The notes under the pieces: model-generated | What the model was told of the DNA's origin: nothing | Seen by the model: the letters and a program-made list of their open reading frames with translations, nothing else | The model's database searches: none | Source of the DNA: Marivivens aquimaris | GTDB lineage: Bacteria; Pseudomonadota; Alphaproteobacteria; Rhodobacterales; Rhodobacteraceae | DNA: 64,000 bases | Reading direction: 5' to 3' | Assembly (NCBI RefSeq): GCF_015220045.1 | Contig: NZ_JADBGB010000001.1 | Location: forward strand, 1,641,001-1,705,000 | Shown here: positions 9,144 to 18,718 of the stretch, one piece after another | How positions within the stretch are numbered: the stretch's first letter is position 1 | Layout of the letters: every line of letters starts with the position of its first letter | Made by a program: the position numbers and the translations under genes

Positions 9144-9527
9144 ATGTCGAATTACGAATACAAGGTCGTCCCTGCGCCCAAGCGCGCGGCAAAGATCAAA
9201 TCCGCCAAGTCGGGCGACGAGCGTTTTGCACAGACCGTCGAGACCGCGATCAATGAAATGGCCCGTGGCGGCTGGGAATTCCAACGCTCCGAGAGCCTGC
9301 CTTGTGATGAACGTAAGGGCCTGTTTTCGCGCGAAACTATCGTGCACACCGTGCTGGTGTTCCGCCGCGAACTGACTGAGACCAGCTCTGCCGCGCGTTC
9401 GCTGTCGGCGGTTGATGCGACACCGAAGAAAAAAGCACCGAGCGAGCCGCAGATCGCTGCGAAGCCGTCGCACATCGGCCGCGACGAACCCCGTCTGGAG
9501 CACGCCGCAGACGATAGCGAGGATTGA
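9144..9527 (+). CDS. DUF4177-type small protein
   Basis: A 127-residue protein. The N-terminal part, MSNYEYKVVPAPKRAAKIK then GDERFAQTVETAINEMARGGWEF and HTVLVFRRE, has the short beta-helix-beta layout of DUF4177: YEYKVV start and a GWEF turn. The C-terminal 50 residues are low-complexity Ala/Lys/Pro and probably disordered. AAAGGG precedes the ATG at 9144; a TTG fifteen bases upstream is in frame but less likely. It is convergent with bolA, with the stops abutting. Function unknown; probably cytoplasmic. Confidence 0.8.
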   Translation: MSNYEYKVVPAPKRAAKIKSAKSGDERFAQTVETAINEMARGGWEFQRSESLPCDERKGLFSRETIVHTVLVFRRELTETSSAARSLSAVDATPKKKAPSEPQIAAKPSHIGRDEPRLEHAADDSED

Positions 9528-9782
9528 TCAGCGCACGTCGCTGGACAGTGCGTGGATGCGGTCGATGATGTCCTTTCCCAGCGCCGCGTGAATCGCGCGG
9601 TGACGGGCGATACGGCTCATGTCGTTCAGCGCTTCGGCGGCGATGACGATGCGCCAATGGCTCTCACCGCCCTCCTGATATCCGGCGTGTCCGATGTGCT
9701 GTTCGCTTTCGTCGTGAACTTCGAGTTGCCTCGGCGCAAAAGTTTCGCTCAGACGCGTTTCCATCTCTTTGGCAATACCCAT
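9528..9782 (-). CDS. bolA: BolA family protein
   Basis: An 84-residue BolA-fold protein. Visible are the N-terminal helix MGIAKEMETRLSETFAPRQLEV, the His-containing loop DESEQHIGHAGYQEGGESHWRIVI, and the helix RIARHRAIHAALG. BolA proteins partner with monothiol glutaredoxins, share a [2Fe-2S] cluster and act in iron homeostasis and stress morphology. The His residues of the conserved loop and of RHRAIH are present. It is divergent from the DnaJ-domain gene, an arrangement I recall as common in Rhodobacterales, which suggests a shared promoter region at 9783-9859. Confidence 0.93.
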   Translation of the reverse strand: MGIAKEMETRLSETFAPRQLEVHDESEQHIGHAGYQEGGESHWRIVIAAEALNDMSRIARHRAIHAALGKDIIDRIHALSSDVR

Positions 9783-9859
9783 TATTTTCGCAATTCCCCT
9801 TCAATATTCGGACCCATCTATTAAAGTGCTGTGTCCGAGTCGGAAAGATGAGGCTGCAC

Positions 9860-10501
9860 ATGGCTAAGACTGACCCCTTTGGTTTCGACATGTCCGTGTC
9901 GAGCTCCAAAAAGAAAAATCCGCGCGGTCGGCGCGGTATGACGGGCGCGTTCGAGACGTCGACCCGTGTATGTGAACACGAGGGTTGCGAAGAAGCAGGC
10001 CAGTTCCGTGCTCCAAAAAGCCCGGACGTGCTGGATGAATTCTACTGGTTCTGCAAAGAGCACGTTCGCGAATATAACCTGAAGTGGAACTTCTTCGAGA
10101 CTGCGACTGAAGCCGAATACATGGCGCAGGTCGACAAAGATCGCGTCTGGGGTCGTGAGACCAAGGCGTTCAAGAAGTCCGTGGAAGAACAGGCATGGGC
10201 GCGTCTGGGTATCGACGACGCACACACCGTGCTGGGCGAGAACGCGACCCGCAATCCTGGTAAAGGCAATGCTGCCGGCAACGGCCACACCCGCCGCCTG
10301 CCCTCGACCGAGCGCCGTGCGCTTGAGGTGCTGGATGCCAGAGACACCATGACCAAGGCCGAGATCCGCAAGATCTACAAGGGTCTGATCAAGGTTCTAC
10401 ACCCCGACATGAACGGCGGCGACCGCTCTCAGGAAGAGCAGCTGACCGAAGTTGTCTGGGCTTGGGATCAGATCAAGTCGAGCCGTAGCTTTAAGGATTG
10501 A
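9860..10501 (+). CDS. J-domain (DnaJ-like) protein with zinc-binding-type N-terminus
   Basis: A 213-residue protein. The C-terminal region (about residues 148-213) is a J-domain: RALEVLDARDTMTKAEIRKIY, then KVLHPDMNGGDRSQEEQL with the essential HPD that stimulates DnaK ATPase. The N-terminal half has CEHEGCEEAGQFRAP and YWFCKEHVREYN, a Cys/His set that may bind zinc. ATGAGG precedes the ATG at 9860; an ATG at 9848 is in frame but has its SD too close. It is not a full DnaJ (no Gly/Phe region or CxxCxGxG repeats), so it is a specialised co-chaperone. Its 3' end overlaps the convergent membrane gene by 11 bases. Confidence 0.9.
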   Translation: MAKTDPFGFDMSVSSSKKKNPRGRRGMTGAFETSTRVCEHEGCEEAGQFRAPKSPDVLDEFYWFCKEHVREYNLKWNFFETATEAEYMAQVDKDRVWGRETKAFKKSVEEQAWARLGIDDAHTVLGENATRNPGKGNAAGNGHTRRLPSTERRALEVLDARDTMTKAEIRKIYKGLIKVLHPDMNGGDRSQEEQLTEVVWAWDQIKSSRSFKD

Positions 10502-11081
10502 CCGGTGTCAGCGGAGGAAACTTCGCTGGAACGTCGGATTTGGGAGCGGCGCGCCGAGGTTCGGCCGCCGCTTCTTTTATGCGCTCGAAGAAGCGGTCCT
10601 GCTTGCTGCGATAGCCCCACATTAAAACGTGGATCGCGAGGAAATTCGCGAACCACAGCAGCGCCAGTTCTGGCGAGCCGACAAACGTGATGCCGAGCAT
10701 CAGCGGCGCGAACATGGTGCCATAGAGCGGAAGTGCCAGCGTACCGGCGATGATTGCACCGACGCAAGTGATCCAGAGCGCACCGTAAAACGCACGCACC
10801 AGACCGCGGATGCCTTTGCCGCCCATTTTGTTACCAGCGAGAACGAGGGCCGAAAGACCGCCCAAGCCGCAAGCCATGGTGACCCACAGATCAAATGCGC
10901 CGACATCGGGAAACCCGCCGGAATGTTTCAGCCGCAGGGCCGTCAGCAGACCGGCGACAGCCGAGAAACCGAAGACCGCGCCGTGGGCGAGCCACACGCA
11001 TTGGCCGTCCACAATAATGCGGAATGGCGTGAGCGACCCGTTGCGGGCCATGCGGAAAAGGGAGCGAGCACTAGATAACAT
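10491..11081 (-). CDS. Multi-pass membrane protein, unknown function
   Basis: A 196-residue protein with about four hydrophobic segments: AVFGFSAVAGLLTALRL, AFDLWVTMACGLGGLSALVLAG, FYGALWITCVGAIIAGTLALPLYG and LALLWFANFLAIHVLMWGY. A basic, Pro-rich cytoplasmic tail follows. I do not recognise a named domain. It looks like a conserved inner-membrane protein of Rhodobacterales. The start ATG has a GGTAGA just upstream; MARNGSLT (11 residues in) is a possible alternative start. It overlaps the 3' end of the convergent DnaJ-like gene. Confidence 0.7.
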   Translation of the reverse strand: MLSSARSLFRMARNGSLTPFRIIVDGQCVWLAHGAVFGFSAVAGLLTALRLKHSGGFPDVGAFDLWVTMACGLGGLSALVLAGNKMGGKGIRGLVRAFYGALWITCVGAIIAGTLALPLYGTMFAPLMLGITFVGSPELALLWFANFLAIHVLMWGYRSKQDRFFERIKEAAAEPRRAAPKSDVPAKFPPLTPVNP

Positions 11082-11253
11082 CGTCTACCTTTGCCAGATA
11101 ACCGTGCGAATAGCGACAAGATCAGGTGAAACTCAGTGTTTCCGAAACGTGCCTATTGCCGCAATTCTGCCAAATAGTCAGCGCCCCCCTTTTCCTCGTC
11201 GTTTGCGGCTGTATGTTGCATCCGAAACCAAGACGTAACGAAAGCCGCGCTCC

Positions 11254-12225
11254 ATGCTGGACCAGAACGCCAAGCCTACCGAAGAAATCAATGTCCGCGA
11301 TGTTTTCGGCATCGACTCCGATATGAAGATCAAGGGTTTTGCCGAACGCACCGAACGCGTCCCCGCCATTGATCCGACCTATAAATTCGATCCCGACACC
11401 ACTTTGGCCATTCTTGCAGGCTTCGGCTACAATCGCCGCGTCATGGTTCAGGGCTACCACGGTACGGGTAAATCGACCCACATCGAACAGGTTGCCGCCC
11501 GCCTGAACTGGCCGACCGTGCGTGTGAACCTCGACAGCCACATCAGCCGTATCGACCTCATCGGTAAGGACGCGATCAAGCTGAAAGACGGCAAGCAGGT
11601 CACCGAGTTCCACGAAGGCATCCTGCCGTGGGCGCTGCGCAACCCGACCGCGATCGTATTCGACGAATACGATGCCGGCCGCGCCGACGTGATGTTCGTG
11701 ATCCAGCGTGTTCTGGAAACCGACGGTAAGCTGACCCTGCTCGACCAGAACGAGATCATCACACCGAACCCGTTCTTCCGCCTGTTCGCCACCGCGAACA
11801 CCGTTGGTCTGGGCGACACCACCGGCCTTTACCACGGCACCCAGCAGATCAACCAAGCACAGATGGACCGCTGGTCGCTCGTCGCGACGCTGAATTACCT
11901 CAGCCACGACGCCGAGACCGCGATCATCCTGTCGAAGGCACCGCACTACAACAACGAGAAGGGCCGCAAGGACATCAGCCAGATGGTGACCGTTGCCGAC
12001 CTGACCCGCACCGCCTTCATGAACGGCGACCTGTCGACCGTCATGTCGCCGCGTACCGTGATCGCCTGGGCCCAGAACGCGGAAATCTTCCGCGACATCG
12101 GCTATGCGTTCCGCCTCACCTTCCTCAACAAGTGTGACGAGCTTGAACGCCAGACCGTGGCCGAGTTCTACCAGCGTTGCTTTGACGAAGAGCTGCCCGA
12201 GTCGGCTGCCAGCATCGCGATCTGA
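11254..12225 (+). CDS. cobS: Aerobic cobaltochelatase subunit CobS (AAA+ ATPase)
   Basis: A 323-residue MoxR-like AAA+ ATPase. With CobT and CobN it inserts cobalt into hydrogenobyrinic acid a,c-diamide in aerobic B12 synthesis. Walker A is GYHGTGKST (residues 67-75), Walker B is AIVFDEYD (133-140), and a sensor-like ATANTVG follows. The N-terminus [15 protein letters not shown] is typical of CobS. cobT lies two genes downstream in the same direction, and a strong terminator follows cobS. No cobN or other corrin gene is in the window. Confidence 0.95.
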   Translation: MLDQNAKPTEEINVRDVFGIDSDMKIKGFAERTERVPAIDPTYKFDPDTTLAILAGFGYNRRVMVQGYHGTGKSTHIEQVAARLNWPTVRVNLDSHISRIDLIGKDAIKLKDGKQVTEFHEGILPWALRNPTAIVFDEYDAGRADVMFVIQRVLETDGKLTLLDQNEIITPNPFFRLFATANTVGLGDTTGLYHGTQQINQAQMDRWSLVATLNYLSHDAETAIILSKAPHYNNEKGRKDISQMVTVADLTRTAFMNGDLSTVMSPRTVIAWAQNAEIFRDIGYAFRLTFLNKCDELERQTVAEFYQRCFDEELPESAASIAI

Positions 12226-12249
12226 TCCGGCACTCCAGAATTGACGAAA

Positions 12250-12277
12250 GGCCCGTGCGATCCGCGCGGGCCTTTTT
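12250..12277 (+). terminator. Rho-independent terminator of cobS
   Basis: A 9-bp GC-rich stem (12250-12258 with 12264-12272, one G-T pair), a 5-base loop and five T residues, 24 bases after the cobS stop. It implies that cobS ends its transcript before the next gene. Confidence 0.9.
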
Positions 12278-12351
12278 CGTTGGGCGAGGCAAAAGGATAG
12301 CTATCCCGCCGAACCTTTGCGTGCCCGCGCATCGCGCTACATGCTTAAAGT

Positions 12352-12747
12352 ATGAGCAGTTTGCGAACTTTAGCGTTGGCCACTGCAATGGCCCTCTCGC
12401 TGCCCCTATCGGGACAGACGCAGACGGTCGGCCTGAGCGGCGATCCCCTTCGTATCTTCGCGACTTGCACCGGCAGGCTCTCGGCCCTCATGGAATTCCA
12501 GTGGATGTTCGACGGCCCATTATCCGAGCAAACCGAGGCCGAACGCGCCCGCATGATCGACCTTATCGATGCGATCATGCCGCCCGAAAAGGGCCGTGAC
12601 GTGCTGGCGTGGCGCATCAATGCCAAATACGCGCAATCGCGGCTTTTGACCCGTGCGCGCTTTGCCAGCGACAGCCATGATGCGACTTGGGCCGCGGAGC
12701 AGTCGGAGCGCATGATTTCGGAGTGCCGCGCCCTCATGCTGAGCTGA
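12352..12747 (+). CDS. Small exported protein of unknown function between cobS and cobT
   Basis: A 131-residue protein with an N-terminal signal-like stretch ([21 protein letters not shown]). The mature part is helical and contains [18 protein letters not shown] and [13 protein letters not shown], with two cysteines that could form a disulfide. It is located between the cobS terminator and cobT, in the same direction. I recall similar small ORFs between cobS and cobT in Rhodobacterales, but not a function. It has no cobalt- or corrin-binding motif, so the association may be positional only. Confidence 0.65.
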   Translation: MSSLRTLALATAMALSLPLSGQTQTVGLSGDPLRIFATCTGRLSALMEFQWMFDGPLSEQTEAERARMIDLIDAIMPPEKGRDVLAWRINAKYAQSRLLTRARFASDSHDATWAAEQSERMISECRALMLS

Positions 12748-12826
12748 GGAAAAGGCGCGGTCCCACTGGCAATCCCCTTTGACGCGGTCTAGGTTGCAGC
12801 GGAACACTATCCGCAAGGCAGACTGC

Positions 12827-14701
12827 ATGAAACCGAGCGACAATCCCGCTGATCCGTTCAAGAAAGCTTTGGCCGAAGCCACCAAGGTAATGGCTGACGA
12901 TCCGGAGCTTGCGGTCACCTATTCGGTGGACCCTCCGGGGCTGTCCAAGGACTCGGTACGCCTTCCCCAGATCAGCCGCCGCATGACCCGCGACGAAGTG
13001 CTGCTGGCCCGCGGCACCGCCGACGCGCTGGCGCTGCGTCACAAGTTCCACGACGCCGCCGTGTCGAACCGCTATCTGCCGCAAGGCCAGTTGGCCCGCG
13101 ATATCTATGACGCGATGGAAACCGCGCGGATCGAGGCTATGGGCGCCCGCTATATGCCAGGCACCGCGAGCAACATCGACGCCAAGATCGGCGCCGAAGC
13201 CCGCCGCAAGGGCTACGAGCAGGTTACCGAGCCGTCGGGCGCGCCGCTGTCGGTCGCTGCCGGTTATCTGATCCGCCACCTCGCCACCGGACGGCCGCTG
13301 CCCAAAGGCGCGGACAATGTCATGGAGCTATGGCGCGGCTTTATCGAGGATCAGGCAGGCGAGACGCTTGAGAACCTGCAGGGCTCGCTGGGCGACCAGA
13401 AGGCCTTTGCGAAGTTCGCGCGTCAGGTGATCGAAGACCTCGGCTACGGCGACCAGCTTGGCGACGATCCCGATCAGGAAGACGAAGACCAGCAGGACGA
13501 AGCCGAAGAGCAGGATCAGGACGAGGAAGATCAGGATTCGCCGGGCGAGGAGAACTCGGACGACGAGGAAACCGAAGCCAGCCCGGAGCAGGAACAGGAA
13601 CAGCAGCAGGACCAGTCGCAGGCCAAAGTCAGCGCCGACGACATGGCCGACAGCGAGTTCGACGAAGAGTCCGAGATGCCCGAGAGCGAGGCTCCGATGG
13701 ACCCGCCTCCGCCGCCGTCCTACTCCGACGCGGACCCGAACTATCAGGTCTACCGCACTGATTTCGATGAAGAGATCGGCGCCGAAGAGCTCGCCGAAGC
13801 TGCCGAACTGGAGCGCCTTCGCGCCTACCTCGACCAGCAGCTCGAACCGCTCAAGGGTGCCGTGTCGCGCCTCGCGAACAAACTGCAACGCCGCCTTCAG
13901 GCGCAGCAGAACCGTTCGTGGGAGTTCGACAAGGAAGAAGGCATCCTCGACGCTGGCCGCCTTGCCCGCGTGGTCGCGAACCCGACCACCCCGCTGTCGT
14001 TCAAGTGGGAAAAGGACACCGAATTCCGCGATACCGTGGTGACGCTGCTGCTCGATAACTCGGGTTCCATGCGTGGCCGTCCGATCTCGATCGCGGCGAT
14101 CTGCGCGGACGTTCTGGCACGTACGCTGGAGCGTTGCTCGGTCAAGGTAGAGGTTCTTGGCTTCACCACCAAAGCGTGGAAAGGCGGGCAGAGCCGCGAG
14201 AAGTGGCTGGCCGAAGGCCGCCCGCAGCAGCCGGGTCGTCTGAATGACCTGCGCCATATCGTCTACAAATCCGCAGACGCTCCGATGCGCCGCACCCGTG
14301 CGAACCTCGGTCTGATGATGAAAGAGGGTCTGCTGAAGGAAAACATCGACGGCGAGGCGCTCGAATGGGCCTACCGCCGGACGCTGGCACGCCGCGAACA
14401 GCGTAAGATCCTGATGGTGATTTCGGATGGCGCACCGGTCGACGACTCGACGCTGTCGGTGAACCCCGCGAACTACCTTGAAAAGCACCTGCGCGACGTG
14501 ATCGCCATGATCGAAAAGCGCGGCGCGGTGGAACTGAACGCCATCGGCATCGGCCACGACGTCACCCGCTACTACCAACGCGCGGTGACGATCACCGACG
14601 CGGAACAGTTGGCGGGCGCGATGACAGAACAACTCGCCAACCTGTTCGACAGTGACCCGCGCAAAAAGGCACAGGTCCTCGGTATGGCGAAAGCACGATA
14701 A
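12827..14701 (+). CDS. cobT: Aerobic cobaltochelatase subunit CobT
   Basis: A 624-residue protein of the aerobic cobaltochelatase. The N-terminal domain ([19 protein letters not shown] onward) is followed by a very acidic Asp/Glu/Gln linker at about residues 210-300. The C-terminal von Willebrand A domain carries the metal-ion-dependent adhesion site [13 protein letters not shown] (DNSGS, 410-414). CobT pairs with the CobS ATPase ring to drive cobalt insertion by CobN. The ATG at 12827 is chosen; the TTG sixteen codons upstream would add a non-conserved basic extension. A terminator follows 24 bases after the stop. Confidence 0.95.
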   Translation: MKPSDNPADPFKKALAEATKVMADDPELAVTYSVDPPGLSKDSVRLPQISRRMTRDEVLLARGTADALALRHKFHDAAVSNRYLPQGQLARDIYDAMETARIEAMGARYMPGTASNIDAKIGAEARRKGYEQVTEPSGAPLSVAAGYLIRHLATGRPLPKGADNVMELWRGFIEDQAGETLENLQGSLGDQKAFAKFARQVIEDLGYGDQLGDDPDQEDEDQQDEAEEQDQDEEDQDSPGEENSDDEETEASPEQEQEQQQDQSQAKVSADDMADSEFDEESEMPESEAPMDPPPPPSYSDADPNYQVYRTDFDEEIGAEELAEAAELERLRAYLDQQLEPLKGAVSRLANKLQRRLQAQQNRSWEFDKEEGILDAGRLARVVANPTTPLSFKWEKDTEFRDTVVTLLLDNSGSMRGRPISIAAICADVLARTLERCSVKVEVLGFTTKAWKGGQSREKWLAEGRPQQPGRLNDLRHIVYKSADAPMRRTRANLGLMMKEGLLKENIDGEALEWAYRRTLARREQRKILMVISDGAPVDDSTLSVNPANYLEKHLRDVIAMIEKRGAVELNAIGIGHDVTRYYQRAVTITDAEQLAGAMTEQLANLFDSDPRKKAQVLGMAKAR

Positions 14702-14725
14702 CACAGGCACTTACAGCCTGATCAT

Positions 14726-14758
14726 AAGGCCCTCGGCATCACATCGGGGGCCTTCTTT
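14726..14758 (+). terminator. Rho-independent terminator of cobT
   Basis: A 10-bp stem beginning AAGGCCC (14726-14735, with its complement ending CGGGGGCCTT at 14753) with an 8-base loop, followed by CTTTTA. It lies 24 bases after cobT. Confidence 0.85.
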
Positions 14759-14778
14759 TATTCTGAAAGGGGCACATT

Positions 14779-16566
14779 ATGTTCCAGCAATTCACCAACA
14801 CCCACTCCGGCAAGCACGGCCCCGAACGTCTGGCGGCGCTGCGCGAACAGATGAAGGCCGAGGGTCTGGACGGGTTCATCGTCCCGCGTTCCGACATGTT
14901 CCAAGGCGAGACCGTGGCCGATTGCGACGACCGTCTGGCGTGGCTGACGGGGTTCAGCGGCTCGGCTGGTTACGCGATTATCCTTGCCGATCAGGCGGGC
15001 ATTTTCGTCGATGGCCGCTACCGTTTGCAGGTCCGCGAACAGGTCGAGGATTGCTACACCCCCGTCGATTGGCCCGAAGTGACGCTCCGCGACTGGCTCG
15101 AACAGAACGCGGCGGGCAAGGTCATCGGCTTTGACGCGTGGCTGCATCCAGTGAACGAGATCAAGACGCTTCGGGACAACAAAGCGGACGTCGAGTTGAA
15201 GGCCGTGGACAATCTGGTCGACAGGATCTGGACCGACCGCCCCGCCCCGCCCGCTGCCAAATTCTTTGCCCAGCCCGAGGAATTCGCAGGTGAAAGCGCC
15301 GCGTCGAAGCGCACCCGCCTTGCGACAGGACTGCGTAAGGCAGGCACCACTGCTGCGGTCATCACGCTGCCGGACTCGATTGCGTGGCTGCTGAATATCC
15401 GCGGCGAGGACGTGTCCCACACCCCTGCCCCGCACGCGTTCGCGATCTTGCACGACACCGGTCGCTGCGATCTGTTCGCCCGCGAAGGCAAGGCGGACGA
15501 GATCATGGATCACCTCGGCGAGGACGTTGCTGTCCTGCCGTTCGAAGGGTTCGAGGCGGCGCTGCTGCAACTTTCCAGCCCTGTGCTGATCGACGCCAAC
15601 TCCTGCCCGCAGATCGTGGCAGAGGCGCTGGCGGGTGCCGAAGTCGAGACCGTCGAGGGGCGCGATCCTTGCGTTCTGCCCAAGGCGCTCAAAAACGAGA
15701 CCGAGCTTGCAGGCATGCAGGCCGCGCACGACCGCGACGCGATTGCGATGTGCCGCTTCCTTGCGTGGTTCGAAGCGAATAGCACCAGCGGCATCACTGA
15801 AATCGACGTGGTGAAAAAGCTCGAAGGATTCCGCCGCGAAACCAACGCGCTGCGCGACATCAGCTTCGATACGATCTCTGGCGCGGGTCCGAACGGCGCG
15901 GTGATCCACTACCGCGTGACCGAGGAAACCAACCGCACACTGGGGGAAGGCGAACTGATCGTCGTCGACTCCGGTGCGCAATATCAGGACGGCACCACGG
16001 ACATCACCCGCACGCTCGCCATTGGTGAGGCTGGCGCGGACGAGCGTCACTGCTACACCCAAGTGCTGCGCGGCATGGTCGCTGTCAGCCGCGCACGGTT
16101 CCCTGTGGGCGTCAACGGCGGGCACCTTGATGCGCTGGCACGTCAGTTCCTTTGGGCCGAGGGCATGGACTACGACCATGGGACCGGTCACGGCGTCGGC
16201 GCTTACCTCGGTGTGCACGAAGGCCCCTGCGGCATCTCGCGCCGCGCCGCGCAGATCCCTCTTCAGCCGGGGATGGTGCTGTCAAACGAGCCTGGATATT
16301 ACCGCAACGGCGCATTCGGCATCCGCTTGGAAAACCTCATCTTCGTTGCAAATGTAGAGGGTGGCATCGACACCCACCGCAACTTGTTGGGGTTCGAGAC
16401 ACTTACCTATGTTCCTTTCGAAAGAAAGCTGATAGATAAGGCCCTCCTCTCCAAAGAGGAGGTGGCGTGGATTGACGCATATCATGCGAAGGTGCTGGAC
16501 AAAGTAGGTCCGCATCTCGATCTTCCCACCCGAGGATGGCTGTCAGCGGCATGCGCGCCGCTTTGA
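14779..16566 (+). CDS. Xaa-Pro aminopeptidase (M24B, long aminopeptidase P type)
   Basis: A 595-residue metallopeptidase that removes an N-terminal residue preceding proline. It has the three-domain layout of the long aminopeptidase P group: two creatinase-like N-terminal domains, a pita-bread M24 catalytic domain and a short M24 C-terminal extension (WIDAYHAKVLDKV). The dinuclear metal ligands are D397 and D408 (VVDSGAQYQDGTTDITRT), H471 (GTGHGVGAYLG), E504 (NEPGYY) and E518 (IRLEN). AAAGG lies before the ATG. There is no signal peptide, so it is cytoplasmic. It follows the cobT terminator and is its own unit. Confidence 0.95.
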   Translation: MFQQFTNTHSGKHGPERLAALREQMKAEGLDGFIVPRSDMFQGETVADCDDRLAWLTGFSGSAGYAIILADQAGIFVDGRYRLQVREQVEDCYTPVDWPEVTLRDWLEQNAAGKVIGFDAWLHPVNEIKTLRDNKADVELKAVDNLVDRIWTDRPAPPAAKFFAQPEEFAGESAASKRTRLATGLRKAGTTAAVITLPDSIAWLLNIRGEDVSHTPAPHAFAILHDTGRCDLFAREGKADEIMDHLGEDVAVLPFEGFEAALLQLSSPVLIDANSCPQIVAEALAGAEVETVEGRDPCVLPKALKNETELAGMQAAHDRDAIAMCRFLAWFEANSTSGITEIDVVKKLEGFRRETNALRDISFDTISGAGPNGAVIHYRVTEETNRTLGEGELIVVDSGAQYQDGTTDITRTLAIGEAGADERHCYTQVLRGMVAVSRARFPVGVNGGHLDALARQFLWAEGMDYDHGTGHGVGAYLGVHEGPCGISRRAAQIPLQPGMVLSNEPGYYRNGAFGIRLENLIFVANVEGGIDTHRNLLGFETLTYVPFERKLIDKALLSKEEVAWIDAYHAKVLDKVGPHLDLPTRGWLSAACAPL

Positions 16567-16583
16567 CGTCAAACTGATATAAA

Positions 16584-16601
16584 GGCGGACTATTATCCGC
16601 C
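16584..16601. other. Short inverted repeat between peptidase and DUF427 genes
   Basis: A perfect 6-bp stem (GGCGGA, 16584-16589, with TCCGCC, 16596-16601) and a 6-base loop. No T run follows, so it is at most a weak or Rho-assisted terminator, or an mRNA stabiliser, for the upstream M24 peptidase. Confidence 0.4.
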
Positions 16602-16628
16602 TGTTACAGTTCAGGGAAGGAGACCGAA

Positions 16629-16970
16629 GTGGTCGATCATATTAAAATCCGCCCCGCGGGCGGAACGTGGGTCGTTCGCGCCGGTGGTGCGGTTATTGGC
16701 GAAACCGAAAATGCGTTGGAACTGACCGAGGGCGAAAACACCCCCGTCATCTATTTCCCGCGCGGCGACATCGCTATGGCTTTCTTCGAGCCCAACGACT
16801 CCGTCAGCACCGACCCGCACAAGGGCACGGCGCGTTACTTCTCGATCATCGCGAAAAGCGGCCCGATTGCCGACGCCGCATGGTCGTTTGAAGAAACCCG
16901 CGATGGTCTGGAGCAGATCGCCGAACACATGGCGTTCTACCCGTCGAAAGTGACCATCGAACAAGTCTGA
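16629..16970 (+). CDS. DUF427 family protein
   Basis: A 113-residue single-domain DUF427 protein. It has the family's beta-rich pattern: VVRAGGAVIGETENALELTEG, then PVIYFPRGDIAMAFF, then TDPHKGTARYFSI and DAAWSFEET. The fold resembles a small beta-tent; no enzymatic role is established. The start is GTG at 16629, directly supported by AAGGAGA seven bases upstream. It is convergent with the chloride-channel gene, whose stop is immediately adjacent. Confidence 0.9.
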   Translation: MVDHIKIRPAGGTWVVRAGGAVIGETENALELTEGENTPVIYFPRGDIAMAFFEPNDSVSTDPHKGTARYFSIIAKSGPIADAAWSFEETRDGLEQIAEHMAFYPSKVTIEQV

Positions 16971-18659
16971 TTAGGAATGTTCTTCCGCTGAAACCGCAGC
17001 CATGGCGCGGTTCAGCGCGCGGAGCGCATCAACATGGAACAGGGCGCCTCTCACTTCGGGAAGCGCCCCGTTTTTTGCGGGCATGACGATGGGGATGTAT
17101 TCCTCGCCCGTGCGGTCGAACAGCGGCATGGCTTGGTCTAGCGTCGCGCCGAATTCGATGTAGGCCCCCTCTTTCACCAGCGCTTCGCAGCGTTCGGGAT
17201 CGCCGCCATTGGGCGTGTCGGTTGCGCGGAGCATTGCGCCCACGCGGATCGTTGACAGCAGGTAGGCTTGCGGACCAGCGGAGACGTGGATGTTGCGGCG
17301 TTCAAGCTGGGTGAGGAAGAACGACTTCTCCACCAACCGCGAGGAGATCGCGGTCGACAGCGACACGGCGACCATCACGGCCAGACCCGTCTGCCAGTCG
17401 CCCGTCAGTTCGAACACGATAAGCGTAGTGGAAATCGGCGCGCCGAGGACGGCGGCGGCCACGGCCCCCATCCCTGCCAGCGCGTAGAGCGTGGCGCTGC
17501 CCGAATAGGTCGGCAGCAGGCCCGTCGCCACGATGCCGAAAGCCAGCCCCGACATGGCACCGATCCCCAGCGCGGGCGAGAACACACCGCCACCCATACG
17601 GCCACCCATGGTGATGGCGACCGCGATGATCTTAACGATGACAAATATGATCGCCTGCCAGAACAGGATACGCCCCGTCAGCGCGTCCGAGGTGATGCCG
17701 TAGCCCACGCCGATGATGTGTGGGAACTGCGTAGCGATCAGGCCCAGCAGCATCCCTGCGATAGCAGGACGCAAGTAACGCGGCATCTTGGTCGCGGTTT
17801 GGAGTTTGGTGCCGAGCGTATCCATGAAGAAGATCGACTTCATCAGGACAAACGCGATGATCCCGCTGAAAAGACCGAGCAGCATGAAGGCGGGCAGTTC
17901 GACGTAGAACTCAAACGTCGTCGCGGCAGAGAGTTGGTATTCCGTCAGATCGCCGTGGATGATGCGCGAAATCACCGTGCCGGCGACACTAGCAATCGCG
18001 ATGGGCGCGAAGGCACGGACGGCAAAGTGGCGAAGGACGACTTCGAGCGCAAAGATCGCGCCGGCAATCGGGGCATTAAAACTGGCGGATACACCGGCCG
18101 CCACGGCGCAGCCCAAAAGGTCGCGCGAATTGACCGCGTTCGCGTTCATCAGGCGGCAGATATAGGTGGAGATCACGGCGGCAAGGTGGACGACAGGCCC
18201 CTCTCGACCAGCCGAGCCGCCGGTGCCGAGGGTAATCAAACTGGCGAAGGCGGAGGCGATGCCTTCCTTGCGGTCGACGCGTCCCTCACGCAGCGCGGCC
18301 CCTTCGATGACGTCGGCCACAGCGCGGACGCGGCCGTCGAGCGTGAAAAAGTGCAGGATCAGACCAACCAGCAGCCCACCGCAGGTCGCGACCAGCACCA
18401 GCCACCACCACGGCAGATCGAATGCGAAACGGTGCAGCGTGGACGGCTCATGGGTGCGGTAAACGAACCGCTGGATAGCATCAATGCTGAGGCGGAAACC
18501 CAGAGCCGCCAGACCGCCGAGGATGCCCATCAACAGCGCGATCAGCCAGAACTGGACTTGGCTCGGCCCCTTTGTCCGCACGGTACGGATCGAGGATCGA
18601 ACCTCGGCCATCGCCGCATCGAGCTGGGATTTCAACCATTTGGGTTTCGGATCGGTCAC
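16971..18659 (-). CDS. CLC-family chloride channel/antiporter with C-terminal CBS region
   Basis: A 562-residue inner-membrane protein with about ten hydrophobic segments between residues 35 and 450. The chloride-selectivity motif GGSAGREGPVVHL contains the gating glutamate in GREGP (151-155). A GGVFSPALGIGA motif corresponds to the GGIFAP region. The C-terminal 110 residues (from STIRVGAML to VDALRALNRAMAA) look like a CBS-type regulatory region. The start is GTG with AAGGGATCTC just upstream. It is divergent from the D-lactate dehydrogenase-type gene with 59 bases between them. Whether it is a channel or a Cl-/H+ exchanger cannot be read from the sequence. Confidence 0.92.
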   Translation of the reverse strand: MTDPKPKWLKSQLDAAMAEVRSSIRTVRTKGPSQVQFWLIALLMGILGGLAALGFRLSIDAIQRFVYRTHEPSTLHRFAFDLPWWWLVLVATCGGLLVGLILHFFTLDGRVRAVADVIEGAALREGRVDRKEGIASAFASLITLGTGGSAGREGPVVHLAAVISTYICRLMNANAVNSRDLLGCAVAAGVSASFNAPIAGAIFALEVVLRHFAVRAFAPIAIASVAGTVISRIIHGDLTEYQLSAATTFEFYVELPAFMLLGLFSGIIAFVLMKSIFFMDTLGTKLQTATKMPRYLRPAIAGMLLGLIATQFPHIIGVGYGITSDALTGRILFWQAIIFVIVKIIAVAITMGGRMGGGVFSPALGIGAMSGLAFGIVATGLLPTYSGSATLYALAGMGAVAAAVLGAPISTTLIVFELTGDWQTGLAVMVAVSLSTAISSRLVEKSFFLTQLERRNIHVSAGPQAYLLSTIRVGAMLRATDTPNGGDPERCEALVKEGAYIEFGATLDQAMPLFDRTGEEYIPIVMPAKNGALPEVRGALFHVDALRALNRAMAAVSAEEHS

Positions 18660-18718
18660 GAGATCCCTTTTCCCTGTCCTGAGCCTGACTTACAAGTACA
18701 ACGACGACGGGAGGAACC

